From JAAYCI01 sp031549285 (lineage in GTDB: Bacteria > Bacillota > Clostridia > Oscillospirales > Ruminococcaceae), in NCBI GenBank assembly GCA_031549285.1, contig JAVBPZ010000009.1, positions 1 through 64,000 on the forward strand: a stretch of DNA of 64,000 nucleotides, read 5' to 3'. The translations under genes were made by a program, and so were the position numbers. This document shows positions 42,562 through 51,997 of this stretch, one piece after another. Position 1 is the first letter of the stretch, and the number at the start of each line of letters is the position of its first letter. A model generated the notes under the pieces. That model saw only the letters and a program-made list of their open reading frames with translations. It had not been told where the DNA came from and ran no database searches.

Positions 42562-44478
42562 TTATTTTGTTTCGTTTTCCGTCGTCAGCTCCAGCCACTC
42601 TCTCATTGCCGCATCCAGCGCAGCGGTATTTTGACTGAGCCCCTCGCTCAGGTTCTGCAGTTGCGCATAGTCGCTGGCATTTTGCGGCGCGGCCAGCGCC
42701 GTGTTTGCTTCTTCTATCGCTTGCTCCAGCTTTTCTATCTGCGCCTCCAGCGTGGACAGGCGGGTACGGCGCTGGGAATCCAGCGCACGCTGCTGTTTTG
42801 TGCGGTATCCGCTATCCTGTGCCGGCGTTTTTTGTTTTTCGGCGGTACTTTGTTGCGCCGCTTGCCCCTCTTGTTCCTGCGCTTTTTGCGCCAGGTACAC
42901 ATCGTAGTTTCCCTCGTACCGGCGAAAGCCATCCGGCCGCATTTCCAAGATGGCCTGCGGCACCCGGCGCAAAAAGTACCGGTCATGGCTGACCACCACC
43001 AGCGTACCGGAATACGCCCGCAGGGCAGCTTCCAGTACCTCTTTGGCCCGGTAGTCCAGGTGGTTGGTGGGCTCATCCAGCAGCAGCACGTTGGCGCGCT
43101 GCATCTGCAGGATGGCAAACGCAACTTTGGCACGGTTGGCACCGGACAGCTCCCGCACCTTTTTATAGACCGCCTCCCCCTCAATGAGCAAGCAGCCCAG
43201 CGCGCTGCGTATTTCAAACTCGGTTTTGGTTGGGTACCGGCTGTGCACCGCCTCCAGGACGGTGGCCTCCATGGGCAAGCCGGCCAGCTCTTGGTCAAAA
43301 TAACCGGGGCGCACGCCGCTGCCCCATTTGGCCTGGCCCTCGTGCGGGACCAGGCCCTGTATCGCTTTTAAAAAGGTGGATTTCCCTACCCCGTTCAGGC
43401 CCACCAGTGCAATTTTTTCTCCGCGTACCACCGCCAGGTCCAGCCCGGCGTATAGTTCACGCTCGGCGCCGTCCTCCCCCACCCGCACCCCCAGGCCCCG
43501 GCAGATCAGCACATCCTTGAACGGCTCGGTATCGTACTCGAACCGCAGGGCAATCGTTTTCCCTTCCGGCGGAGGTTTTTCCAGCCGCACCATTTTTTCC
43601 AGCGCCTTTACCCGCGTACCCACACCGCTGGCGCTGGCGCTGCGCGCCAGGTTTTTGCGCACATACTCTTCCATTTTTGCTATTTCTTCCTGCTGCTTTT
43701 CCCAGGCGCGCAGGGCAGTTTTTCGCCGTTCTGCCTTTTGCAGCACGAACCCGGAATACCCGCCTTTGTACCGGGTGAGGGCACCGCGCTCTATTTCGCA
43801 GATATCCTTCGCGATGGTATCTAGAAAATACCGATCATGGCTGACCACCAGCACCGCACCCTTGTACTGGGCCAGATACCCCTCCAGCCAGGCCAGCATG
43901 GAAAAATCCAGATGATTGGTGGGCTCGTCCAAAATCAGCAAATCCGGCGCGCGCAACAACATTTTGGCAATGGCAAACCGCATTTTTTCACCGCCGGACA
44001 GGGTATTGACTTTTGTGCTGCGTGCAAAACCGCCAAACCCCAAACCGGTGAGCACCCGGTCTGTTTTTTCGTCCAGATGATAGCCGTCCATCGCTTCAAA
44101 CCGCGCGCACAGCCGGTCGTATTCCGCCAGCACAGCGGCATCATTGGGGCTGGCCGCCAGTTTTTCACAACAGGCATCCATCGCCTGGCGCACCGCACGC
44201 ACCTCATGAAAGGCATCTTCCGCTTCCTCGGCCAGGGTATGCTCCCCGGTCAGCGCGTCGTTCTGTTTCAGGTAGCCGATGGATAGCTTCGACGCGCGCA
44301 CCACCGTGCCTTCGTCCGCGGTCAACGCCCCGAAGATGATGTTCAGCAGGGTGGTTTTTCCCGCGCCGTTCACGCCCAAAAGGCCAATGCGGTCATCCTG
44401 TGCAACCTCAAGCGAGACATCCCGCAGAATGGGGACATCCAGAAAAGATTTATAAACATGTCTTACACTGACCAACAT
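42562..44478 (-). CDS. ABC-F family ATPase
   Basis: This 638-aa soluble protein carries two ABC cassettes without membrane domains. Walker A motifs are GVNGAGKTT (near 35) and GLNGVGKST (near 350), with signatures LSGGEKMR and LSGANRAK and the inter-domain linker typical of ABC-F. The C-terminal roughly 75 residues form a coiled coil (TLEAQIEKLEQAIEEANTAL) as in Uup/YdiF. ABC-F proteins act on the ribosome, either in translation rescue or in antibiotic protection; subfamily assignment needs phylogeny. It reads LSGAN instead of the usual LSGGQ in the second signature. Confidence 0.88.
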   Translation of the reverse strand: MLVSVRHVYKSFLDVPILRDVSLEVAQDDRIGLLGVNGAGKTTLLNIIFGALTADEGTVVRASKLSIGYLKQNDALTGEHTLAEEAEDAFHEVRAVRQAMDACCEKLAASPNDAAVLAEYDRLCARFEAMDGYHLDEKTDRVLTGLGFGGFARSTKVNTLSGGEKMRFAIAKMLLRAPDLLILDEPTNHLDFSMLAWLEGYLAQYKGAVLVVSHDRYFLDTIAKDICEIERGALTRYKGGYSGFVLQKAERRKTALRAWEKQQEEIAKMEEYVRKNLARSASASGVGTRVKALEKMVRLEKPPPEGKTIALRFEYDTEPFKDVLICRGLGVRVGEDGAERELYAGLDLAVVRGEKIALVGLNGVGKSTFLKAIQGLVPHEGQAKWGSGVRPGYFDQELAGLPMEATVLEAVHSRYPTKTEFEIRSALGCLLIEGEAVYKKVRELSGANRAKVAFAILQMQRANVLLLDEPTNHLDYRAKEVLEAALRAYSGTLVVVSHDRYFLRRVPQAILEMRPDGFRRYEGNYDVYLAQKAQEQEGQAAQQSTAEKQKTPAQDSGYRTKQQRALDSQRRTRLSTLEAQIEKLEQAIEEANTALAAPQNASDYAQLQNLSEGLSQNTAALDAAMREWLELTTENETK

Positions 44479-44493
44479 AAGCGGCTGCTCTTT

Positions 44494-45249
44494 CTATGAG
44501 ATAGTAACGTCCTGCAAAAAAAGTTCCCATTCCTGCTGGGAACCACAGAAAGCGTTCAGATCGATGTTTTTTTCGGCGCCGCTGTACCCGGACAGGGTGC
44601 CGGTGGCGGAATATTGCCAAAAGGTGGGCATGCGGCCATCTGGCAACGCGGGGCGAAAATAGATGTCGCGAATCCAGATGGGGTTCGCATCAAAATGGTC
44701 GGCCAGATACAGGCGGTACGATTGCTCGGTGGCATACAAAATGGGTGCCTGGCCATACTGCTGCTGCAATGTCGACAGCAGTGTTTCCAGCGATGCGCGC
44801 ACCGTTTGCACATCCGGCACACGGCCCTTGTGCTGGCCGTACAGCTCCACATCCACCACTGGCGGCAGCATGCCCGGCTGGGCCGGCACCGCCGAAATGA
44901 AGTTTTGCGCCTGGGTTTCGGCGGGGGAATCAAAACTGAAGAAATGGTATGCCCCGACCGCAAGACCTGCCTGAGGGGCATTTTCCCAGTTGTCCGCAAA
45001 GGTGAGGTCAACATACTCGCTGCCTTCGGTTGCTTTTATGAAAGCAAACTGTATATCCTGCGCCGCTATTTGCTGCCAGTCTATTTCCCCCTGATATTCG
45101 GAGACATCCACCCCGCGCACGGGATAGATACCGTGTCCAGGCGCAAACGGACGAACGGCACCCAGCAAAAACAGCGCCAGAAAGCACAGCGCCAAAAGGA
45201 CAAAAAGCCAGCCAATGACCCGGGCCCCATTATTCCTGATCGTTTGCAT
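44494..45249 (-). CDS. membrane-anchored GH25 lysozyme-like muramidase
   Basis: This 251-aa protein has an N-terminal hydrophobic segment (about 13-32) that acts as signal or anchor, then a GH25 catalytic barrel. The motifs GVDVSEYQG, FAFIKATEG, GAYHFFSF, the catalytic Asp/Glu in VVDVELYG and FWQYSATG are all present. GH25 enzymes cut the MurNAc-GlcNAc bond of peptidoglycan outside the membrane. It lies 15 nt downstream of nothing on its strand except shares orientation with the ABC-F gene, which starts 15 nt after its stop, so the two are likely co-transcribed. The SD before ATG 45249 is weak (GGCGGGA). Confidence 0.88.
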   Translation of the reverse strand: MQTIRNNGARVIGWLFVLLALCFLALFLLGAVRPFAPGHGIYPVRGVDVSEYQGEIDWQQIAAQDIQFAFIKATEGSEYVDLTFADNWENAPQAGLAVGAYHFFSFDSPAETQAQNFISAVPAQPGMLPPVVDVELYGQHKGRVPDVQTVRASLETLLSTLQQQYGQAPILYATEQSYRLYLADHFDANPIWIRDIYFRPALPDGRMPTFWQYSATGTLSGYSGAEKNIDLNAFCGSQQEWELFLQDVTIS

Positions 45250-45472
45250 TTTTTTCGTCCCGCCTTCTGTGCTTTTAAATTTGCGTGAAACAGGAGGTGC
45301 ACTTTCGCCCCAAAACGCGTCAAGATCCTTATCAGCTTATCTATTATAGCAACTTTTCCGCCGATGCACAAAACCCCGCGCTACCTAGCCAAGCCAGTTG
45401 CTGGGAAAGGCAAAAAAACAGGTTGCCTGCACCGCGGAAAGCAACATGCCAGATATCCCGAAAACACACAAC

Positions 45473-45502
45473 TTGACACCCCTATCCTTCCGGACTTACA
45501 AT
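45473..45502 (+). promoter_or_regulatory. promoter of the ABC exporter operon
   Basis: A consensus TTGACA (45473-45478) and TACAAT (45497-45502) are 18 bp apart, about 35 nt before the ATPase start codon. Confidence 0.7.
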
Positions 45503-45543
45503 GGAAAGCAGCAGATATACAAACTATTTTAGGGGGCAATTCC

Positions 45544-46302
45544 ATGCTGACAATCAGCCATTTGACCAAGACCTATTCCGGTGGGAAACGCGCAGTGGAC
45601 GACCTGTCGTTGACGGTGGAAGCCGGCGAAGTATATGGGTTCATCGGCCACAACGGCGCCGGCAAAACCACTACCCTGCGCGCGGCGGCGGGCGTGCTGG
45701 CGTTCGAGGGCGGCAGCATTTTGGTGGACGGGCACGATATTCAAAAAGAACCGGTGCCCGCCAAACGCATCACCGCCTTTTTGCCGGACAACCCAGACTT
45801 ATATGAATTTTTGAGCGGTATCAAATATCTGACCTTCATCGCCGATGTGTACTCCATCCCGAAGGAAAAGCGCCAGCCGTTGATTGCCAAATATGCCGAC
45901 GCGTTTGAGCTTACATCCGCCCTGGGCAGCCCCATCGCCAGCTATTCCCACGGCATGAAGCAAAAACTGGCGCTGATTTCCGCCTTTATCCGCGAGCCAA
46001 AAATGCTGCTGCTGGATGAGCCGTTTGTGGGGCTGGACCCGAAGGCTTCCTTTATTATGAAGGAGTTCCTACGCGAGATTTGCCGCGAGGGCGGCGCAGT
46101 GTTTTTTTCCACCCACGTGCTGGAGGTGGCGGAAAAACTGTGTGATAAAATTGCCATAATTAAAAACGGCCGCCTGATAGAAGCCGGGCCCACCGCGGAC
46201 ATCGTGGGAAAATCCTCCTTGGAGACCGTGTTTTTGGAGCTGGAGCAGGAGGGGGAGGCAATACCGCAGCCCTCAGCCGAAGGCGGGGTGGCGCGCAAAT
46301 GA
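45544..46302 (+). CDS. ABC exporter ATP-binding protein
   Basis: This 252-aa ATPase has Walker A GHNGAGKTT, the signature YSHGMKQK and Walker B MLLLDEPFVGLD, as in ABC-2 type exporters. Its partner is the membrane protein encoded next, whose ATG overlaps this stop (ATGA). The start is ATG 45544 behind AGGGGG; the in-frame extension upstream covers the promoter. Exported substrate unknown; such pairs include drug, lantibiotic and lipid exporters. Confidence 0.9.
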   Translation: MLTISHLTKTYSGGKRAVDDLSLTVEAGEVYGFIGHNGAGKTTTLRAAAGVLAFEGGSILVDGHDIQKEPVPAKRITAFLPDNPDLYEFLSGIKYLTFIADVYSIPKEKRQPLIAKYADAFELTSALGSPIASYSHGMKQKLALISAFIREPKMLLLDEPFVGLDPKASFIMKEFLREICREGGAVFFSTHVLEVAEKLCDKIAIIKNGRLIEAGPTADIVGKSSLETVFLELEQEGEAIPQPSAEGGVARK

Positions 46303-47912
46303 AACCGTTTTTGGCACTGGTAAGTTTGAATTTTAAAAGCCTGATGCTGACCTCGTTCAACTTTGGCCGGGGCAAGAAAAAAGCCGCCTCCGGCGTTGGC
46401 GCGTTTGTGCTGTTCTCCTTCTTAATGCTGCTGATCTCCGGCACCTATTCTTTCAGCCTGGGGGCCGCGCTGGGGCCGCTGGGCGCGCTGGATTCCATGC
46501 TGATTATTCTATTGCTGATTGGGCTTTCCATGTCGGTGCTGTTCACGCTGTTCGCGGGCCAGGGGACCATTTACGGCACCAAGGATATTGACGTGGTGCT
46601 GAGCATGCCGGTGTCTGCGTTTGCGGTTATGCTGGCGCGCATGCTGGCGCTGTACCTGGAGGTGCTGGTTACGGTGGAGCTGTTCTGCCTGCCTGCCGGC
46701 ATTGCATATTGTGTGTTTGGCGGGCACGGCGGCGTGGTCTTCTGGCTGGTGCTGCTGCTGGGCGGTGCGCTGTTGTCATTGCTGCCCACTTTACTGGCGC
46801 TGGTTTTTGGCGCATTAATCAGCCTGCTGGTATCCCGCATGCGGCACAAAAACCTGTTTACTACCCTGTTCAGCCTGGTTTTCGTGGTGGGCATCATCGT
46901 GGCCAGCACCGTGCTGCCGTCCACCGCCGAGGTGGCTGTAGATAACATTGCCGGCCTGCAGGCGATGCTGGCAGGGGTTTTCCCACCCATTACCTGGGCG
47001 GTGCAGGCCGCCACCGGGCCTTCGCTGCTGGCGCTGCTGTTGCTGGTGGCGGTGTGTGTGGTTCCGTTTTTGCTTTTTACCTGGCTGTTCAGCCTGTTTT
47101 ACAAAACGCTGCTTACCCACCTGGCCAGCTTCCATTTAAAGAACAACTATACGCTGCGGGGCGTCACCGCCACCAGCCCGTTCCGGGCGCTATTAAAAAA
47201 AGAAGCCGGGCGCTTTTTCGGCACACCGGCCTATGTGCTGAACTGTGGCGTGTCTATTATTATGATCGTCGGCGTTTCCGTCTTTGCGGTGTTTTCCAAA
47301 AGCGCCATTCATGATTTCCTGGCCCAGATGCAGGCGGTGGGCAGCGGCGATTTGACCCCCTTCATCCCGCCTATCTTGGTGGGCACCATCGCTCTTTTGC
47401 AGTCGCTTATTTACACCGCGGCGGTTTCCATCAGCCTGGAGGGCAAGACGCTGTGGATTTTGAAGGAAGCGCCGGTCAGCACCCGCAGCATATTCGCCGC
47501 CAAGGCAGGGTTCAACTTTTTATTAAGCGGGCTGACCGTGCTGGTGTCCGCCCCGCTGCTCAGCATTGCGTTCGCGCTGCCGGCGGTGGATGCGGTGTTC
47601 ATTACCCTGCTGGGGGTATTGTACGCGGCATTTTCTTCCATGCTGAACCTATACGTGAACCTGCTGTTTCCCCGCCTGGACGCGGAAAACGATACCATTA
47701 TCATCAAACAAAGTGCCAGCGCGCAGCTGGGCATGCTGTTTGGGTTTGTGGGCACGCTGGTGCTGGTGGGTATATATTTCCTGCTGCACTTCCTTTTTGG
47801 GGCCAGCTTCCCGGTGTTCGCGGCGGTGGCGGCGCTGCTGCTGGCGCTGCTGTGCGCGGGCGTGGCCGCCCTGCTGAACACCAAGGGCCGCCGGATGTTC
47901 GACGCGCTGTAA
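46299..47912 (+). CDS. ABC exporter membrane protein
   Basis: This 537-aa polytopic protein has about twelve hydrophobic helices, resembling the putative ABC transporter permease subunits of around 530 aa found next to such ATPases in Firmicutes. It begins with a short amphipathic leader (MKPFLALVSLNFKS) and has a central cytosolic stretch around 290-310 (LLKKEAGRFFGTP). It is translationally coupled to the ATPase. The substrate cannot be read from the sequence. Confidence 0.82.
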   Translation: MKPFLALVSLNFKSLMLTSFNFGRGKKKAASGVGAFVLFSFLMLLISGTYSFSLGAALGPLGALDSMLIILLLIGLSMSVLFTLFAGQGTIYGTKDIDVVLSMPVSAFAVMLARMLALYLEVLVTVELFCLPAGIAYCVFGGHGGVVFWLVLLLGGALLSLLPTLLALVFGALISLLVSRMRHKNLFTTLFSLVFVVGIIVASTVLPSTAEVAVDNIAGLQAMLAGVFPPITWAVQAATGPSLLALLLLVAVCVVPFLLFTWLFSLFYKTLLTHLASFHLKNNYTLRGVTATSPFRALLKKEAGRFFGTPAYVLNCGVSIIMIVGVSVFAVFSKSAIHDFLAQMQAVGSGDLTPFIPPILVGTIALLQSLIYTAAVSISLEGKTLWILKEAPVSTRSIFAAKAGFNFLLSGLTVLVSAPLLSIAFALPAVDAVFITLLGVLYAAFSSMLNLYVNLLFPRLDAENDTIIIKQSASAQLGMLFGFVGTLVLVGIYFLLHFLFGASFPVFAAVAALLLALLCAGVAALLNTKGRRMFDAL

Positions 47913-47984
47913 CCCGGCGCACAGATGACGGAGCTGTTTTACCCCGTTCAACACCACTGGTTTTGCTGGAAAGGAGACCTGCCT

Positions 47985-48941
47985 ATGGGTGGCATCTTGG
48001 GCGCGGTTTTTAATCTGTTGGTTTGTTTTGGCATTCCGCTGGGCGTGCTAATTTATTTGTGCGTGGCAAAAAGACAGTACCTTGTTTCGTTTCTGTTGGG
48101 CATGCTCACCTTCACCGTTTCACAGCTGGTGCTGCGCATTCCGCTGTTGACGCTGGCGTCTGGGCAGGCCTGGTATGTTTCCTTCGCGGTTGGCTCGCCC
48201 ATTCTGCTGCTTTTGCTGCTCAGCTTCACCGCCGGGCTGTTTGAGGAGACCGGGCGGTACCTGGTGATGCGCTTTATAATGAAACGGCACCACAGCTGGG
48301 GCGACGGGGTTTCGTTTGGCCTGGGGCACGGCGGCATAGAGGCGGTTACCATTGTAGGGCCGGAGTGGGTGAAGATGCTGGCCACGCAGACGGTGCTGCT
48401 GTCACTGGCATCTCCGCTGCTGATTGTTACCTCCGGCGTGGAGCGGCTGCTGACGCTGGTGGTGCATGTGGGGCTTTCCCTTATTGTGCTGCAGGGGGTG
48501 GCCACCAAAAAAACCTGGTTGTGGCCGGTGGCTATTTTGCTGCATACCTGGGTGAATTTTGCCACGGTGCTGACGCTATACCTGACCCAGTCCGCCTGGC
48601 TGAGCGAAGGCATGCTGCTGATCTGCGCCGTGGGGTTTGGCGCGTATATTTTCCTGGCGCGCAAGCACTGGAGCTCCGCGGCTATGGTGCCGGCACCCGG
48701 GCCCGCGGACGCCAAGGAAGCAGCAGGAAGCGAACCATTGCCGCAGGCCATCCCACCGGCTGTGCAGGCGCCTGCCGCTGCGGCACCTGCGGGTTCCCAG
48801 CGGGAAGAATCCCCCAAAGAGCAACCCGCCAAAGAAACTGCTGCCGGGGTAGACACCGCCGCGGCAGCCGATAGGAAAACTTTCGCGGATGAAGCAATTG
48901 ATGCCAAACCAAAACGAGAACCATGGAGGCAAGAAAAATGA
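47985..48941 (+). CDS. YhfC-family intramembrane metalloprotease
   Basis: This 318-aa protein has about eight transmembrane helices followed by an Ala/Pro/Glu-rich tail (about 225-318). The motifs LFEETGRY and FGLGHGGIEA match the YhfC family, which is related to CAAX-type and other intramembrane proteases; E and H of these motifs are the presumed metal ligands. Function in bacteria is not established. The start is ATG 47985 behind AAGGAG, shortly after the ABC permease gene, and its stop overlaps the DUF3887 start. Confidence 0.78.
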   Translation: MGGILGAVFNLLVCFGIPLGVLIYLCVAKRQYLVSFLLGMLTFTVSQLVLRIPLLTLASGQAWYVSFAVGSPILLLLLLSFTAGLFEETGRYLVMRFIMKRHHSWGDGVSFGLGHGGIEAVTIVGPEWVKMLATQTVLLSLASPLLIVTSGVERLLTLVVHVGLSLIVLQGVATKKTWLWPVAILLHTWVNFATVLTLYLTQSAWLSEGMLLICAVGFGAYIFLARKHWSSAAMVPAPGPADAKEAAGSEPLPQAIPPAVQAPAAAAPAGSQREESPKEQPAKETAAGVDTAAAADRKTFADEAIDAKPKREPWRQEK

Positions 48942-49357
48942 AAAAGTACTTGGCTGTTTGTGTTATGTTTTTTTTGGGGCTGGCCATGCTGGCCGCCTGC
49001 AGCAGCGGAAACCCACCCGAGGGCGTGGACGCCGACGCCGCGGAAACCACCGCCAAAGAAGTGATTGGCACCATGAACGCAAAGGATTACGAAGCGCTGA
49101 CCGCCCTGTTCCGGGAAGATTTACAGCCACTGGTTCCCGCGGACGCCTGGGCGGAGCAGATTGACCCCACGCTGGATACCTTTGGCGCCTTTGAAAGCTA
49201 TGGCGAGGTATCCTATGTGGACAAGGGCAACACCGACTACGGCCACCTGTTCAGCACGGTGGTGGTCTGTAACTATGAAAACAACACCGTAACCATAGAA
49301 GTGGTGATGGACACCGACATGGCCGTGACCGGTCTTTCCTTCCTGCAGGTGCGCTAA
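48938..49357 (+). CDS. DUF3887-domain lipoprotein
   Basis: This 139-aa secreted lipoprotein has a signal peptide with lipobox LAAC; C21 is lipidated. The mature part (AKEVIGTMNAKDYEALTALF onwards) has the small alpha/beta fold typical of DUF3887, often compared with NTF2-like or cell-surface binding modules. Its function is unknown. The ATG at 48938 overlaps the upstream TGA (ATGA) and has GGAGGC upstream. It closes the ABC-YhfC operon before a strong terminator. Confidence 0.78.
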   Translation: MKKYLAVCVMFFLGLAMLAACSSGNPPEGVDADAAETTAKEVIGTMNAKDYEALTALFREDLQPLVPADAWAEQIDPTLDTFGAFESYGEVSYVDKGNTDYGHLFSTVVVCNYENNTVTIEVVMDTDMAVTGLSFLQVR

Positions 49358-49424
49358 TCGCGGCATGCCATTCATTTTTTCATATCCCTATTGCTGTTTT
49401 TAGCCGTTGCAAATTGTTGGTATC

Positions 49425-49458
49425 GTACAGGTTGCCCTTTGGCAGCCTGTACTTTTTT
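49425..49458 (+). terminator. terminator of the ABC-YhfC-DUF3887 operon
   Basis: GTACAGGTTGCC (49425-49436) pairs with GGCAGCCTGTAC (49441-49452) around a CTTT loop, with one mismatch, followed by T6. Confidence 0.8.
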
Positions 49459-49490
49459 CTGACAAAATATATATCATTCAAAACAATACC

Positions 49491-49519
49491 TTGACAGATG
49501 AGGTATATTGCATTATAGT
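49491..49519 (+). promoter_or_regulatory. promoter of the padR operon
   Basis: TTGACA (49491-49496) and TATAGT (49514-49519) are 17 bp apart, about 20 nt before the padR SD. PadR proteins often autoregulate, and the AT-rich sequence across this promoter could be the operator. Confidence 0.7.
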
Positions 49520-49541
49520 ATACATCGAAGGGAGGGAGAGC

Positions 49542-49865
49542 ATGTCTATTACCTTTGATTTGATACGCGGCCATACCGACGCCATCATTTTGTCCAGCTT
49601 GTGTGAAAAGGATGGGTACGGGTACCAGATAAACAAAGATGTGGTATCCGCTACCGGCGGCCAGTTCGAGCTGAAGGAGGCCACCCTGTATACCGCGTTC
49701 CGGCGGCTGGAACAAACGGGGCTGATTTCCTCATACTGGGGCGACGAAGATGTGGGTGCACGGCGGCGATATTACCACGTGACCGACGCAGGACGTGATG
49801 CCTACAAAAGCTATAAGCAAGAGTGGGAGTACAGCAAAGAAATCCTGAATAAACTGATTCGATGA
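49542..49865 (+). CDS. PadR-family transcriptional regulator
   Basis: This 107-aa winged-helix repressor is of the short PadR-s2 type: ILSSLCEKDGYGYQI, ELKEATLYTAFRRLEQTGLI and the wing ARRRYYHVTDAG, ending in a dimerisation helix. It probably controls its own operon with the two downstream membrane genes, a layout common in Firmicutes (PadR-DUF1700-DUF4097) and linked to envelope stress. The ATG at 49542 has GGGAGGGAGA. Confidence 0.9.
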   Translation: MSITFDLIRGHTDAIILSSLCEKDGYGYQINKDVVSATGGQFELKEATLYTAFRRLEQTGLISSYWGDEDVGARRRYYHVTDAGRDAYKSYKQEWEYSKEILNKLIR

Positions 49866-49961
49866 AAAAACGGGCTGGACACGGCCTGGGTTCTGGACAT
49901 CCGCCAGGCAACCGGCGGCACCAAAAGCAAAAACCAAACAAAACCGAGGAGGAAAACCACC

Positions 49962-50633
49962 ATGGATGTGAAACAAACACTGCAGGCGCATATCGACGGC
50001 CTGTTTGCGGATGCGCCCAAAAGCCGGGCAGCGTATGAGCTGCGGGAAGAACTGCTGGCAAATTCGCTGGAACGATACGAGGACCTGACCCGCGGGGGTA
50101 TGGAGGAGAATGCTGCCATACAGCTGGTAATGCAGAATATTGGGGATGTGGACGAACTGCTGGCCGCACTGCCAAAGGACATGGGCAGCCTGAGCGACGA
50201 GGATTTGAAAAAATCCGCCTGGATAAAAACAGTGGCGGTGGGGTTGTACATTCTGGCCGGCGTGGTGTTCATTATTGGCATGTTCCTTTCGTCTATCCTT
50301 TGGGATGAAGCAATGTTTATTTTCCTAGCCGCCGCGGGGCTCATCTGTATTGTCCCCACCTGCATGCTGGTATATAACGCGCAGATACGCCCCCAATATC
50401 AAAAAAATGCCAACACAGTGGTGGAAGACTTTAAAGAGTGGAACCAGGACACGAAACGCACAAAAGCTACCCGCGGCGCTATTTCGTCGATAATTTGGAC
50501 CGTGTGCCTGGTGGTGTATTTTGTGGTCAGCTTCGCTACCTTTGCCTGGTACATCACCTGGGTTATCTTCCTGGTGGCCGCCTGTGCCGAGGCGGTGGTC
50601 TCGCTGCTGTTTGCCATGAGGAAACTGAAATGA
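49962..50633 (+). CDS. DUF1700-like membrane protein
   Basis: This 223-aa protein starts with a cytosolic helical segment (about 1-80) of the permease-prefix/DUF1700 type, with ELREELLANSLERYEDL, followed by four transmembrane helices. Its partners are the PadR regulator upstream and the DUF4097 protein downstream, whose ATG overlaps its stop (ATGA). In related operons these proteins form an anti-sigma-like or envelope-sensing membrane module, though the function is unproven. The ATG at 49962 is preceded by GAGGAGG. Confidence 0.82.
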   Translation: MDVKQTLQAHIDGLFADAPKSRAAYELREELLANSLERYEDLTRGGMEENAAIQLVMQNIGDVDELLAALPKDMGSLSDEDLKKSAWIKTVAVGLYILAGVVFIIGMFLSSILWDEAMFIFLAAAGLICIVPTCMLVYNAQIRPQYQKNANTVVEDFKEWNQDTKRTKATRGAISSIIWTVCLVVYFVVSFATFAWYITWVIFLVAACAEAVVSLLFAMRKLK

Positions 50634-51829
50634 AAAAAGCAATGGTTGCAATGATTTGTGTCATACTGGTTGTTGCCATTGGCCTGGTGGTGACGATGGG
50701 GGTGGTCATTGGGAGTGGCGGGGCAATGTTTATGGGCACAAACCCATTTGCGGACCTGCAAAACCGGCAGGTGTTTGCCGCGGAGGATTTCACCTCCATC
50801 TCACTCTCGTATAGCTCCGACGGTGTTACTATATATCCCTCGCAGAATGGCGAAGTGGTGGTGGAGGAATATGCCAGCCGGTGGGACGCCAGCATGGCGG
50901 CGGATGTATCTACCAGCGACGGCAGGCTTTCCATCCGCGGCGGCGAGCGGCCATTCGTTATTCTGGGCATTTTTGTCAGTTATGTACACCTGTATCTGCC
51001 GGCGGAATGGCTGGGTGATTTGCAGGTGGAAGCTGGCAGCGGCAGTGTAAAAACCGAAAGCGATTTTCGCCTGGGTTCTTTAACAGCCAGCAGTTCCAGC
51101 GGCGGGGTACAGTTTGCTTCTATAACGGCGGACGGGGATGTCTCCCTGCGCAGCAGCAGCGGCTCGGTGCGGTGCGAGAGTATTACCAGCGGTGGAAATA
51201 TTGTGCTGGAGACCAGCAGCGGCGGGGCGCACTTTTCCCAGCTGACCCCGGCCGCCTCCGCCAGTGTGAGCGCCCGCAGCGGGTCGGTGCACGGCGGCAG
51301 CATAGCGGCGGGCGAAAATATTACGCTTACCTCCAACAGTGGGGGCGTAAACGTAGACGTCCTTTCTGGTAAAGTAGTCCATGCAGAAGCATCCAGCGGG
51401 TCGGTACGGTGCGCCGATGTTACTGCCGATTCTTTTACTGGCAAATCAAAAAGCGGCGGGGTGCATATTGAAAAGGTAAACGCGGTGTTCGCGCTGGAAA
51501 GCTCCAGTGGGTCGGTGAAGGTGGATTCCGGAAAAGGCAGTGGTACCGCGCACACCAAAAGCGGCGGGGTGAACCTGACGCTGCAGGAACTTACCGGCGA
51601 CCTGGATCTGTCCGCCGGCAGTGGCAGCGTACATTTGTCACTGCCCATGTCTACCTCGATGGAGTTTTACGCGCACACCGGCAGCGGCAGTATACGCACC
51701 CCGTTTGACGATTCGCTGTCCTATAACCAAAAGGGCAACGAAGCCCGCGGAACCTATGGCAGCGGCCCAGACGCCTATACTGTGCAGTGCGAAAGCGGCA
51801 GCGGCAGTGTGCGGGTGGAGTGGAGCTGA
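50630..51829 (+). CDS. DUF4097-family beta-repeat protein, membrane anchored
   Basis: This 399-aa protein has an N-terminal transmembrane or signal segment (about 5-32) and an extracellular domain made of short beta-repeats. About ten copies of SSGSV, SSGGV or SGSV recur every 17-21 residues from about residue 140 on, consistent with a beta-solenoid or beta-prism. It ends with SGSGSVRVEWS. It is translationally coupled to the DUF1700-like gene (GAGGAAA upstream). The role is probably in envelope sensing with its operon partners. Confidence 0.85.
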   Translation: MKKAMVAMICVILVVAIGLVVTMGVVIGSGGAMFMGTNPFADLQNRQVFAAEDFTSISLSYSSDGVTIYPSQNGEVVVEEYASRWDASMAADVSTSDGRLSIRGGERPFVILGIFVSYVHLYLPAEWLGDLQVEAGSGSVKTESDFRLGSLTASSSSGGVQFASITADGDVSLRSSSGSVRCESITSGGNIVLETSSGGAHFSQLTPAASASVSARSGSVHGGSIAAGENITLTSNSGGVNVDVLSGKVVHAEASSGSVRCADVTADSFTGKSKSGGVHIEKVNAVFALESSSGSVKVDSGKGSGTAHTKSGGVNLTLQELTGDLDLSAGSGSVHLSLPMSTSMEFYAHTGSGSIRTPFDDSLSYNQKGNEARGTYGSGPDAYTVQCESGSGSVRVEWS

Positions 51830-51878
51830 AACCGCATAACTTTTCATAAACTCACGCGATTCAGTGCATATGGTACAA

Positions 51879-51926
51879 AAAACACTTTTGGCAGCTTTGA
51901 CCCATGGTTGCCGAAAGTGTTTTTTT
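51879..51926 (+). terminator. terminator of the padR operon
   Basis: AAAACACTTTTGGCA (51879-51893) pairs with TGCCGAAAGTGTTTT (51909-51923) with one mismatch, ending in a T-run. Confidence 0.75.
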
Positions 51927-51936
51927 GTGCCCACAA

Positions 51937-51968
51937 AAGCGCCTTCACCCAACCGGGTGAAGGCGCTT
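51937..51968 (-). terminator. terminator of the ribosomal superoperon
   Basis: A 14-bp perfect stem (51937-51950 with 51955-51968) and a 4-nt loop are followed by TTTT on the minus strand, 30 nt past the rplQ stop. Confidence 0.8.
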
Positions 51969-51997
51969 AGCATCTACTATCTATGATTGGTGCAAAA

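Noticed and set aside
51060..51800. Periodic SSG(S/G)V-coding repeats considered as a DNA repeat array
   Set aside because: The repetition is at protein level within one gene (beta-repeat protein); the DNA units vary and show no array structure.
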